Origin: Nitrospirota bacterium
GTDB taxonomy: Bacteria > Nitrospirota > Thermodesulfovibrionia > Thermodesulfovibrionales > JdFR-85
Length of the DNA stretch: 50,655 nucleotides
Assembly: GCA_035873375.1 (NCBI GenBank)
Contig: JAYWMQ010000016.1
Location: 1-50,655, forward strand
Direction: 5' to 3'
The first letter of the stretch is position 1; each line of letters begins with the position of its first letter. Under the pieces are notes generated by a model, which was not told the DNA's origin, searched no databases, and saw only the letters and a program-made list of their open reading frames with translations. The position numbers and the translations under genes were made by a program. This document shows positions 25,901 to 33,401 of this stretch, piece after piece.

Positions 25901-26027
25901 GTTTGCCGTTACGGTAATCGGTGGCCTTGTTTCAGGTACAGTATCAACACTCATTGTAGTCCCGGTGCTGGCTACATTTGTATCAGGACGTATGGAGGGA
26001 ATAAAAGAGCAGGGTCAGCAGGAGTAG
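22959..26027 (+). CDS. RND-superfamily efflux pump, inner-membrane subunit
   Basis: 1022 residues with the full RND plan: TM1, a large periplasmic loop, TM2-7, a second loop and TM8-12. The opening PVDLFPNLDIPVVNIITHYPG and the GLGLNVVTMSALTLAVG stretch before TM4 are family signatures. TM4 carries VDDAIVVSENIFRH with Asp399/Asp400, the double-aspartate proton relay of HAE-type pumps; heavy-metal (CusA/CzcA) pumps usually have a different pattern here. The genes around it look CusRS-CBA-like in order. The pump more likely exports organic or amphipathic compounds, but a metal substrate is not excluded. It starts on the last base of the adaptor stop. Confidence 0.92.
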   Translation: MKRFLSFVIDNPLVMAFAVILITITGLYAAIHMPVDLFPNLDIPVVNIITHYPGASPEDMELLITRPLEDEVRGIQGVKRVASTSVQGISQVTVEFTWGTGIRYARQLIQARLARVKSILPPGTLPRIENIGTTLQNVVSYVVYGGQDLIALRNNVRYNLANRLMAIDGVSYVEVLGGDQRAFIVRIRPEKLIPLHLTVDDIVKTIRQNNMTAVAGYLDRSSQEYLIRGDARLRTLNDIRALPVIARADRSVLLGSVASVSSGVVPRHYVVHGDGVPAVAFIVRKQPGASAIRVAHEVNAEIAGLHSLFPPGTRIKKFYDQSEIITEARNSIFYGLLIGALLAVLVLYFFLGALRPTLIVAATIPVTLIATLTVMSIFGLGLNVVTMSALTLAVGMIVDDAIVVSENIFRHRQMGKNEQDAGIDGTIEIAGADASGTFTTVAAFLPLILITGLAAIFLKPFGLTISAALVVSLLLSISFVPMAFSRKGITPPGTDFVGARLLRRLDEALHAILRFCFRHRGLTIFTAFLSLSLIGIVAFLGRTNLLPPIDEGAILSEYVMPPGTALSESNRIGNALERIALSDPDVTCVYRRTGSPEQGYQIEGVNMGEIMIKLKPKNKRKRSVVEIMDTLKKEYGRFGGMVFLYHQPTQEKIDESFSGLSALFGVTIYGTDMNTLASLSNDVERIMAEDPVVSNIINNTRVKASEIVVQIKYPQLARYGVSSADVLNTLRAAELGVEATRIIRQRENISVLVRMGLDRPHDIDSIRKVPVSSGNGNIIPLDRVADYRIIQTPSSITRLNGQREVTLVSEVDGSIPALVSRLKERFRSIRLPEGYSIDFTGQYRSLIRTARDMVFVVLGAIALIYLIMVMQFRSLLQPLVILTAIPLSMVGAFTALFISGQGLDVSVGMGIVTLVGISVNNAIVLLDYSNRRVASGETVREALLSAASVRLRPILMTALTTIFALIPTAVGTAAGSNIFQPFAVTVIGGLVSGTVSTLIVVPVLATFVSGRMEGIKEQGQQE

Positions 26028-26119
26028 GGATGTTATATTTTAAAGAGATTTTCTCAATCCATTTTTTCTATATTATTATAAGTAGCACTTTTTCTTAAAA
26101 TACGGGGGAACTCCATTTA

Positions 26120-26671
26120 ATGAATAAAAAAAGAGGACAGCATATACTGTGTGTATTTCTGTTGATATCCTTGCTGGCTGCTGCCAATATGGTAAATGCC
26201 GGAGAAAATGATACTGAGAAGGCTGGCGATGTGTTGCTCGTGCTTATTCCTGCAACAGCGTATGGGACTGCATTTTTCCTGGACGACAAAAGCGGGAAGA
26301 CTCAATTCTACAAGTCGTTTCTGACGAACCTGGGAGTTACACTTGTCTTGAAGCTTTCAATAAACAAGGAGCGGCCGGATCAGAGTAACAATCACTCTTT
26401 TCCCTCCCTGCACACATCAGCAGCATTTCAGGGTGCTGCTTTCATCCAGAGACGCTATGGCTGGAAATATGCCATACCCGCGTACGCAGGGGCAACATTT
26501 ACGGGTTACAGCAGGGTTTATGCAGACAAGCATTACATAGAAGATGTTGTGGCCGGTGCAGTTATAGGAGTTTTGAGCAGTTACTATTTTACAACACCGT
26601 ATAAAAGCGTAACCGTAACTCCAATTGCGGGTAACGGGTTTTACGGTCTGACTGTTAACAGGATATGGTAA
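26120..26671 (+). CDS. PAP2-family membrane phosphatase
   Basis: 183 residues with a signal/anchor at the N-terminus and further hydrophobic segments. The three phosphatase motifs are complete: KLSINKERPD (K-x6-RP), FPSLHTSAAF (PSxHT; most members have PSGH) and SRVYADKHYIEDVVAG (SR-x5-H-x3-D). Such enzymes dephosphorylate undecaprenyl pyrophosphate, phosphatidic acid or lipid A. The next gene also carries a PAP2 domain, so two lipid phosphatases lie together. The gap before it (26028-26119) is AT-rich and may contain a promoter. Confidence 0.85.
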   Translation: MNKKRGQHILCVFLLISLLAAANMVNAGENDTEKAGDVLLVLIPATAYGTAFFLDDKSGKTQFYKSFLTNLGVTLVLKLSINKERPDQSNNHSFPSLHTSAAFQGAAFIQRRYGWKYAIPAYAGATFTGYSRVYADKHYIEDVVAGAVIGVLSSYYFTTPYKSVTVTPIAGNGFYGLTVNRIW

Positions 26672-26768
26672 GCCTGACACGCTGCATCAGGATGCTGTTC
26701 TGCTGCCAGAGGGTCGACACCCGCAATCCATTCCCGGGCAGATCGGTCCCGGGAAGATATGCTTGGGC

Positions 26769-28157
26769 ATGATTGAAAAACTCTTCGATACGATAGGCCT
26801 TCTCGGCAACTGGGGCTACCTGATAATCTTCCTTGCTGCCTTCCTTGAAAGCTCAGCCTTCCTGGGACTGCTTGTGCCTGGTGAGAGCGTGGTTATTCTG
26901 GCAGGGGTGCTTGCCTCGCAGGGATATTTTGACCTCTGGAACTGTCTGTGGGTAATCGCCCTCGGTGCCGTGCTTGGTGACAGTGTGGGGTACAGCCTGG
27001 GCAAGGCAGTTGGAAGGGGCTATTTTGAAAGGCACAAGAGGCTGCTCCTCCTCAAGGAAAAGCATATCCGGAAAGTGGACAGGTATTTTGAAAAACATGG
27101 CGGCAAGACAATCTTTTTCGGCAGGTTTGTAGGGTTTCTCCGTGCACTGGCACCCTTTGTAGCCGGTATGGCAAAGATGCCTTACAGAAGATTCCTCATT
27201 TATAATGTCTCAGGCGGTATTTTATGGTCAATCAGCTTTACACTGCTTGGGTATTTCTTTGGTCAGAGCTGGCAGTTAATCGAGAAGTGGTCAGGCAGGG
27301 CAGGTGTTTTTGTCCTCTTTATTCTGCTGGTAGCCGGTGGGTTTGGTTATCTGTATAAAACCGTGGTCAGAAGACACGCAGAGATTTGCGGATGGGTCAT
27401 GGATAAATACAGGGTTTTTATTTCAGACCCGCGGATCAGGGGATTTGTGGAGCGTCATCCTGAGCTCGTCTTGTTTGTCCGGGAGAGGCTCTCGCCGGAG
27501 AGTTATCTGGGGCTTCATCTTACCGTGGGACTTGTAATAAGTGCGGTCTTTGTATGGGTATTCGGAGGGATAACCGAGGATATACTCACCGGTGACCCTT
27601 TTGTGGCGGTTGACACCTGGGTCCTTACCCATGTGCTTTATTTCAGAACCCCTGGGGTAAGCCGTTTTATGATTTTATTTACACAGCTTGGCGGGGTTAT
27701 AGCAATAATGATCGGCAGTCTTGTTGTGGGAAGTTATCTGGTATTAAGAAGACGGTTTGATTATCTTGTCACCTATATCATGGCAATACTTGGCGGAGGG
27801 TTCCTTGTTACTGTATTGAAAAGGGCGATTCACAGGATAAGGCCAATCTCTGAAACCTCACTTATAAGTATAGGTGGGTGGAGCTTTCCGAGTGGTCATG
27901 CCATGATATCTGTGATATTATATGGAATGATTACATACTTTATAATCCGGGATATGAGGTCATGGAAGTTGCGTGTATTCATGGTGATGGCAGCAGGGTT
28001 TGTGATCTTTATGATAGGCCTCAGCAGGATATATCTCCAGGTTCATTACCTGAGCGATGTGCTTGCGGGTTATGCCGGGGGGATGTTCTGGCTAAGCATC
28101 TGTATAACGGGGCTTGAGGTGTACAGGAAAAAGGTTTCTGTCAGGAGGGGCGGGTGA
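26769..28157 (+). CDS. DedA–PAP2 fusion membrane protein
   Basis: About 462 residues from the ATG at 26769 (an upstream TTG at 26763 is less likely). The N-terminal half (1-200) is a DedA/VTT domain with FLESSAFLGLLVPGESVVILAG, GDSVGYSLGK and RFVGFLRALAPFVAGMA; DedA proteins translocate lipid carriers such as undecaprenyl phosphate. The C-terminal half (about 240-455) is PAP2 with KRAIHRIRPI, FPSGHAMIS and SRIYLQVHYLSDVLAG. One polypeptide thus joins a candidate lipid flippase with a lipid phosphatase, consistent with recycling of C55-PP. Fusions of this kind are known in several phyla. Function here is inferred. Confidence 0.88.
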   Translation: MIEKLFDTIGLLGNWGYLIIFLAAFLESSAFLGLLVPGESVVILAGVLASQGYFDLWNCLWVIALGAVLGDSVGYSLGKAVGRGYFERHKRLLLLKEKHIRKVDRYFEKHGGKTIFFGRFVGFLRALAPFVAGMAKMPYRRFLIYNVSGGILWSISFTLLGYFFGQSWQLIEKWSGRAGVFVLFILLVAGGFGYLYKTVVRRHAEICGWVMDKYRVFISDPRIRGFVERHPELVLFVRERLSPESYLGLHLTVGLVISAVFVWVFGGITEDILTGDPFVAVDTWVLTHVLYFRTPGVSRFMILFTQLGGVIAIMIGSLVVGSYLVLRRRFDYLVTYIMAILGGGFLVTVLKRAIHRIRPISETSLISIGGWSFPSGHAMISVILYGMITYFIIRDMRSWKLRVFMVMAAGFVIFMIGLSRIYLQVHYLSDVLAGYAGGMFWLSICITGLEVYRKKVSVRRGG

Positions 28158-28235
28158 AGCCTGATAACCTAATCCAGAAGTAAGAGGCTTTAAGGAGTGA
28201 CATGATAAACCCTTCACTCATTCTCGTCCCGGGAT

Positions 28236-29081
28236 ATGGATATGTATAAAAAAATCCTCTCAGCAGTCAATGAACACCTGAATTCGGAAGTCTCTGCAAG
28301 GTATGCATTGCACCTTGCCAGGGCCTGCAGGGCAAAGTTTTATATCTCTTTTATCGCAGACAGTGGTATGCCGCAATCAGGCATTGATAAGGCCGGGAAG
28401 GCTATGAAGAGATTGTTTGCAGAGGCAAGGAATCTGGGTGTTCAGGTGGAGAGTATCACAGGTGTTGGCGATCCGGTAAGAGAGATTGACAGGATTGTCA
28501 GGCATGAGGGAATCAACCTGGTTTTTGCATCTACGAGGCGGGAGGATGTTGAGAAGAGGTTTTATGCCGGTACCATTGCCCGGAGGCTCTCCTTGAGGCT
28601 TCCGTGTTCAGTAGCACTCGTAAGGGTGGTTCACATGGGAAAGATTCATCCGCACAAGATACTCGTCCCGCTTAAGGCAAGGATTAATCGTATGAAAGAG
28701 AGGGTCTTTTTTACTGCAAAGATGGCAGAGGCCTTCAATTCAAAAGTGTCTGTATTCCATTGCACGGAGCCGATAGTAAGGTTTTTTCATGGTGAGATTC
28801 CCCTCACCCCTGTCCAGAGAAAGGCAGGGTTGCCCGGGGATATATCGGATTTTATGGAGCATATCGGAAAATACAGGATAGAGCTTGAGGGGAGGCTTTC
28901 ATCCGGGGCTGCATTGAGAAGCATAACAATTGAGGCTGCTTCAAAGAGGCACGACCTTATAATAATGGGGGCCAGCGAGCGGAGTCTTCTGGCCTCCATT
29001 CTGAAAGGGAATCCCGTGGAAGACGTGCTCAGGGAGACCCCATGTAATCTCATAATCCTTAAACCGCGACATGAAGATTAA
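28236..29081 (+). CDS. Tandem universal stress protein (UspA-like)
   Basis: 281 residues made of two Usp folds (about 1-130 and 138-280), each starting with a strand of the type KKILSAVN and HKILVPLKA. The second ends with IIMGASERSLLASILKGNP, which resembles the Usp ATP-binding loop, but the final G-S is GN, so ATP binding is doubtful. It overlaps the following P-type ATPase by 11 bases, so the two are co-translated. In this context it may regulate or protect the transporter under ion or energy stress. It lies 78 bases downstream of the DedA-PAP2 gene. Confidence 0.85.
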   Translation: MDMYKKILSAVNEHLNSEVSARYALHLARACRAKFYISFIADSGMPQSGIDKAGKAMKRLFAEARNLGVQVESITGVGDPVREIDRIVRHEGINLVFASTRREDVEKRFYAGTIARRLSLRLPCSVALVRVVHMGKIHPHKILVPLKARINRMKERVFFTAKMAEAFNSKVSVFHCTEPIVRFFHGEIPLTPVQRKAGLPGDISDFMEHIGKYRIELEGRLSSGAALRSITIEAASKRHDLIIMGASERSLLASILKGNPVEDVLRETPCNLIILKPRHED

Positions 29082-31746
29082 TAATCTCGCAAGAGAGGAA
29101 GTCCTTCACACGCTTGTCACCTCGGAAGGGGGCCTTACCGAAGAAGAGGCAAAAAAACGATTTGAGGAGTTTGGACCAAACGAGATCCGGGAGGTAAAAA
29201 GGACTCCTTTACTGGTGAGGTTTCTCAGGCAGTTCACCCATTTCCTTGCCATCCTTCTGTGGATAGGGGCAGGGCTTGCCTTTTTATCAGAGTATCTGCA
29301 CCCGGGAGAAGGGATGCTGACACTCGGGCTTGCAATAGTTGGTGTCATATTTGTCAATGCAGTCTTTACATTCGTACAGGAGTACAGGGCTGAAAAATCC
29401 ATAGAAGTTTTAAAGCAGCTCCTTCCTTTTTATGTGAAGGTAATAAGGACGGGCATGGAGAAGGAGATACCCGCAAGAGATGTGGTAGTGGGAGACGTGA
29501 TAATCCTTTCAGAAGGGGACAGGGTTCCCGCAGATGCAAGGCTTATTGACAGTAATTACCTGATGGTGAACAATGCCCCCCTGACAGGTGAGTCCGAACC
29601 CGTGCCCCTTGATCACAACCCCTATGTGGGTGACCTGATCGAAAGCAGAAATATTGCCTTTGCCGGAACCACGGTGGTAAGCGGCACTGGAAAGGGTGTT
29701 GTCTTTGCAACGGGCATGAGGACGGAGTTCGGCCGTATAGCCCATCTGACAAGTGGTGTGGAGACAGGCTTGAGTCCGCTGCAGCAGGAGATTGTCAGGG
29801 TAACAAGGATTATTGCAGTCTTTGCAACAATAATGGGCATCTTCTTCTTTATGGTGGGACAGTTTATAGGCAGGAGTTTTTGGGAGAACTTCATCTTTGC
29901 CATAGGCATAATCGTGGCAAATGTGCCTGAGGGGCTGCTTCCCACGGTAACCCTCTCCCTTGCAATGGGAAGTCAAAGGATGGCAAGGAAGAAGGCATTG
30001 ATAAAGACCCTCACCTCTGTAGAAACACTCGGCTCCGTAACGGTCATATGCACTGACAAGACCGGCACACTTACCCGGAACTTGATGGAGGCAAAAAACT
30101 TCTGGTCTGACGGAGAGATTCACGGAATGGAGGACCTGAAGAAATCGGCTCTTCTCGCCACGATTGCAGGCCTCTGTAACAATGCAAGATTTATTGATGA
30201 TAAACACAGCGATGGCCAATACAGCGGAGACCCTACCGAGGTCGCCCTCTTAAAAGCTGTAAGGGAAAGGGTGGGTGACCTCAAAGGAGAGAGGATATTT
30301 GAGGTACCGTTTGATTCCGAGAGAAAGAGGATGACCACCGTGAATGTAATCGAGGGGAAAGAACTTGCCCTGACAAAGGGTGCCCTGGAAAGCGTGCTTC
30401 CCTTGTGCAGCCACATGCTGTTGAATGGTGAAGAGGTGGAGATGGATGAGCACCTGAGGAAGATGGCAGAGGATGCTTATCATTCACTGACCGGCAATGG
30501 CCTTCGGGTCCTCTCTTTTGCATACAGGGAGTTAAAAGACAGTGGGGCCTCGACTCTTAACCCTGCGGAGATAGAGAAAGACCTTGTCTTTGCAGGCCTG
30601 ATCGGTATTGAGGATCCTCCGAGACCAGAGGTCCCTGAAGCAATAAGAAGATGCCGTGAGGCAGGAATAAGGGTGATAATGATTACAGGTGACGGGAGCA
30701 GGACTGCTGTTGCCATCGCAAGGGAGATAGGACTTGTAAGGGAAAATCCTGTGGTGATAGAGGGACATGAATTTGAAAGGATGAAAGACAGGGAGCTCAG
30801 GGAGAGGCTTTCAGGCAGAGAGATAATATTTGCAAGAATGACGCCGAAATACAAGATGAGGGTCGTTTCCATACTTAAAGAAGGGGGTGAAAGGGTTGCA
30901 GTGACAGGGGACGGCGTTAATGATGCACCTGCCCTGAAAAAGGCTGATATCGGTATTGCAATGGGCATTGCAGGAACTGATGTGGCAAAGGAATCGGCAG
31001 ACATGATCCTGCTGGATGATAATTTTGCCTCCATAGTGAACGCCATAGAGGAAGGCAGGGCAGTGTATGAGAACATAAGAAAGTTTATGAGTTATATATT
31101 TTCGTCAAACATCCCCGAGATTGTACCGTATCTTGCCTATGTACTCTTCAGGATTCCGCTGCCCCTTACCATTATGCAGATACTTGCAGTTGATCTCGGA
31201 ACCGACATGCTTCCCGCCCTTGCCCTTGGGGCAGAGAAGCCCACAAAAGAGCTCATGAAACAACCTCCCAGGTCACCGCGTGAGAGGCTCCTGAATCTCA
31301 AGCTCTTGAGCCGGGCATACCTTTTTCTCGGACCCATAGAGGCAGCGGCAGCCATGTTCGGATTCTTCTATGTCCTGAATACGGGCGGGTGGACGTGGGG
31401 AGAGACGCTTGCAGCAGGCAATCCTCTATATATGCAGGCAACAACTGCATGCCTTACAGCCATAGTAGTCACTCAGGTTGCCAATGTCTTTGCATGCCGC
31501 TCTTTCAGAGAATCGGTATTCAGTATCGGTTTTTTCTCCAACAAATTGATATTTGTTGGCATAGCATTTGAGCTCCTGTTTCAGCTCTTTATTGTTTATC
31601 ATCCATTGGGGAACAGGATATTCTCAACATATCCCATCCCGCTAAAGGTCTGGCTTGTCCTGATACCTTTTGCATTTATTCTCTTTGCAGCAGAGGAGTT
31701 AAGGAAGTTTTTCCGGGCAGGCATACACAGAACTTCCTCTCCCTGA
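29071..31746 (+). CDS. P2-type cation ATPase resembling Na+/K+-ATPase alpha subunit (P2C-like)
   Basis: 891 residues. The cytoplasmic actuator (TGES), phosphorylation (DKTGTLT, Asp329) and hinge (GDGVNDAPAL) motifs are intact. Membrane motifs match animal Na,K-ATPase closely: TM4 ANVPEGLLPTVT (Glu287), TM5 SNIPEIVPYL (Asn680, Glu683) and TM6 VDLGTDMLPAL (Asp708, Asp712), followed by EKPTKELMKQPPR. In TM8 the residue corresponding to Asp926 of Na,K-ATPase appears to be Asn805 (QVANVF), so the third sodium site is probably absent. No beta subunit is visible. It likely moves Na+, K+, H+ or Ca2+; ion identity is open. It overlaps the stress-protein gene by 11 bases. Confidence 0.9.
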   Translation: MKINNLAREEVLHTLVTSEGGLTEEEAKKRFEEFGPNEIREVKRTPLLVRFLRQFTHFLAILLWIGAGLAFLSEYLHPGEGMLTLGLAIVGVIFVNAVFTFVQEYRAEKSIEVLKQLLPFYVKVIRTGMEKEIPARDVVVGDVIILSEGDRVPADARLIDSNYLMVNNAPLTGESEPVPLDHNPYVGDLIESRNIAFAGTTVVSGTGKGVVFATGMRTEFGRIAHLTSGVETGLSPLQQEIVRVTRIIAVFATIMGIFFFMVGQFIGRSFWENFIFAIGIIVANVPEGLLPTVTLSLAMGSQRMARKKALIKTLTSVETLGSVTVICTDKTGTLTRNLMEAKNFWSDGEIHGMEDLKKSALLATIAGLCNNARFIDDKHSDGQYSGDPTEVALLKAVRERVGDLKGERIFEVPFDSERKRMTTVNVIEGKELALTKGALESVLPLCSHMLLNGEEVEMDEHLRKMAEDAYHSLTGNGLRVLSFAYRELKDSGASTLNPAEIEKDLVFAGLIGIEDPPRPEVPEAIRRCREAGIRVIMITGDGSRTAVAIAREIGLVRENPVVIEGHEFERMKDRELRERLSGREIIFARMTPKYKMRVVSILKEGGERVAVTGDGVNDAPALKKADIGIAMGIAGTDVAKESADMILLDDNFASIVNAIEEGRAVYENIRKFMSYIFSSNIPEIVPYLAYVLFRIPLPLTIMQILAVDLGTDMLPALALGAEKPTKELMKQPPRSPRERLLNLKLLSRAYLFLGPIEAAAAMFGFFYVLNTGGWTWGETLAAGNPLYMQATTACLTAIVVTQVANVFACRSFRESVFSIGFFSNKLIFVGIAFELLFQLFIVYHPLGNRIFSTYPIPLKVWLVLIPFAFILFAAEELRKFFRAGIHRTSSP

Positions 31747-31759
31747 TAAATCCCCACTT

Positions 31760-32605
31760 TCACTCCTCACACCTGCAATGTCTCCTCTTTGGCGACCACC
31801 ACAGGGAGATAAAGAAGATCAGGGTCAGTAAAGAGACAATGGTGGCTCCGGACGGCACATCCCAGATATAGGAGAGGATCAGGCCAACAATGGAACCCCC
31901 TGTGCCGATTGCAGCAGAGATAAAGATCATGGGCGTCAATCTGTGAACAAGCTGATAGGCTGCCGCTGCCGGGGTAACAATCAGTGCAAATACAAGTATA
32001 ACCCCAACGGCCTTCAGTGAGACCACCACGGTCATGGCTATGAGAACCAATAGCATGTAGTACAGGAACGTAACCGGCAGTCCGCTGGCTTCTGCCATCT
32101 CCTGATCAAACGTGATAAACTGCAGCTCTTTATAAAGCAATGCAACGACTGTCAGGACAAAAACAGATATACCCAGGATCAACCACAGGTCAGCAGGGGT
32201 GACGGAAAGAATGTCCCCGAAGAGATATCCGTAGACGCCGGCCTGATACTGCTTCATCAGGCCTATAAATAGGATGGCCAGGGCCATGGTAAAAGCAAAG
32301 AAGATGCCAACGGATATATCGAGTTTCAGCTCACCGCGATCTGTTGCCCAGCCGACAAAGAATACCATCAGGAGACTGAAGAGGAGGGCGAGGAGCAATG
32401 GATGGATTCCAAGCAGAAAACCGAGTGTTACCCCGGCAAAAGATGCATGGGCAATCCCGGCACCTATAAAAGAGAACCCTTTTACCACTACAAACACACC
32501 TATTACAGAGCAGAGTATTCCGATCAGGATGGCAGCCAGGAGCGCCCTCTGCATAAATGCAAAGGCAAAGAAGTCGGATATCACCTGAGAGAAGGCATTA
32601 TCCAT
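31760..32605 (-). CDS. Metal ABC transporter permease (ZnuB/MntB-type)
   Basis: An ABC-3 family permease of about 281 residues with eight or so membrane segments; the central loop EMAEASGLPVTFLYY is the usual contact for the ATPase. Two ATG starts exist, at 32614 and 32605; the latter (MDNAFSQ) has AGGGG at suitable spacing. It overlaps the ATPase gene by 8 bases (17 from the other start). It completes an importer with the two genes upstream on the minus strand (33398-34303 and 32598-33401). Zinc or manganese is the likely substrate. Confidence 0.88.
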   Translation of the reverse strand: MDNAFSQVISDFFAFAFMQRALLAAILIGILCSVIGVFVVVKGFSFIGAGIAHASFAGVTLGFLLGIHPLLLALLFSLLMVFFVGWATDRGELKLDISVGIFFAFTMALAILFIGLMKQYQAGVYGYLFGDILSVTPADLWLILGISVFVLTVVALLYKELQFITFDQEMAEASGLPVTFLYYMLLVLIAMTVVVSLKAVGVILVFALIVTPAAAAYQLVHRLTPMIFISAAIGTGGSIVGLILSYIWDVPSGATIVSLLTLIFFISLWWSPKRRHCRCEE

Positions 32606-33401
32606 GGTGAACATCCCCTACAATAACGTATACCCGGCCGGCCGCTTCGGTTACAATTACATTGGCGTTATAGATACGCTGGAGTTTCTCCTGGGTCAGC
32701 ATCTCCTCCGGAGTTCCGATTAAGACCTCTCCGTCTGCCATGAATATTATCCGGTCTACCATGGAATAGACAAGATTTACATCGTGGGTTACCAGGAAAA
32801 TGGTCAGATTCCGCTCCTTGTGCAGTGTTTTTAAGAGGGCCACAATTTCCCGCTGCGCTCTTACATCAACAGCAGCCGTGGGCTCGTCAAGGAGCAGGAC
32901 CTCCGGGTCGGCAGACAGTGCCCGTGCAATCAAAACGCGTTGGCGTTGCCCGCCTGAGAGGTGGGCTATGGGGACATGCATAAGCTCTGTCAGCCCTACA
33001 TCGGCTATGGCCTGTTCAGTCCGTTTACGGTCCAGGTCTTTAGGCCGCCTGAAAAGTCCTATTTTGGCATACCTGCCCATGATGACCATATCAAAGACCG
33101 TGGCTGGATAGGATATGTCCAGTGTTTCCCTTTGGGGGACGTATCCTATCTGCCTGCGGGCCGTCATTACCGGCTGTCCAAATATTTTGATGCTCCCCCC
33201 AAGAGGTTTTATCAAGCCGACCAGTGATTTCAGAAGCGTGGTCTTGCCGCAGCCATTCGGGCCGATTATGCCTATGGATTCACCTCTGAATATATCCAGA
33301 CTGATATCGCGCAGCACAGGTTTTTCTATGTACCCCAACGTTACGTTGTCAAAAACAATGCGTTCATCTCTTTTTCCGTTGATTTGTCGGTTGTTTTTCA
33401 T
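32598..33401 (-). CDS. Metal ABC transporter ATP-binding protein (ZnuC/MntA-type)
   Basis: 267 residues. Walker A GPNGCGKT (47-54), the ABC signature LSGGQ (148-152) and Walker B VLLLDEP (168-174) are intact, followed by the His switch in LVTHDVNLVYSM. The sequence around GYVPQRETLD fits the Zn/Mn/Fe group of ATPases. It starts within the last four bases of the solute-binding protein gene (ATGA) and overlaps the permease. It drives metal uptake from the periplasm. Confidence 0.92.
   Translation of the reverse strand: MKNNRQINGKRDERIVFDNVTLGYIEKPVLRDISLDIFRGESIGIIGPNGCGKTTLLKSLVGLIKPLGGSIKIFGQPVMTARRQIGYVPQRETLDISYPATVFDMVIMGRYAKIGLFRRPKDLDRKRTEQAIADVGLTELMHVPIAHLSGGQRQRVLIARALSADPEVLLLDEPTAAVDVRAQREIVALLKTLHKERNLTIFLVTHDVNLVYSMVDRIIFMADGEVLIGTPEEMLTQEKLQRIYNANVIVTEAAGRVYVIVGDVHHG

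Noticed and set aside
22959-26027. Naming the RND pump cusA or czcA
   Set aside because: The TM4 double aspartate and lack of metal-binding features do not support a heavy-metal assignment.
29509-30219. 236-codon minus-strand ORF
   Set aside because: Antisense shadow of the P2-type ATPase, with no domain or ribosome site.
30480-31076. 198-codon Ser-rich minus-strand ORF
   Set aside because: Antisense to the conserved hinge and phosphorylation region of the P2-type ATPase; Ser/Leu-rich composition is a codon-phase artefact.
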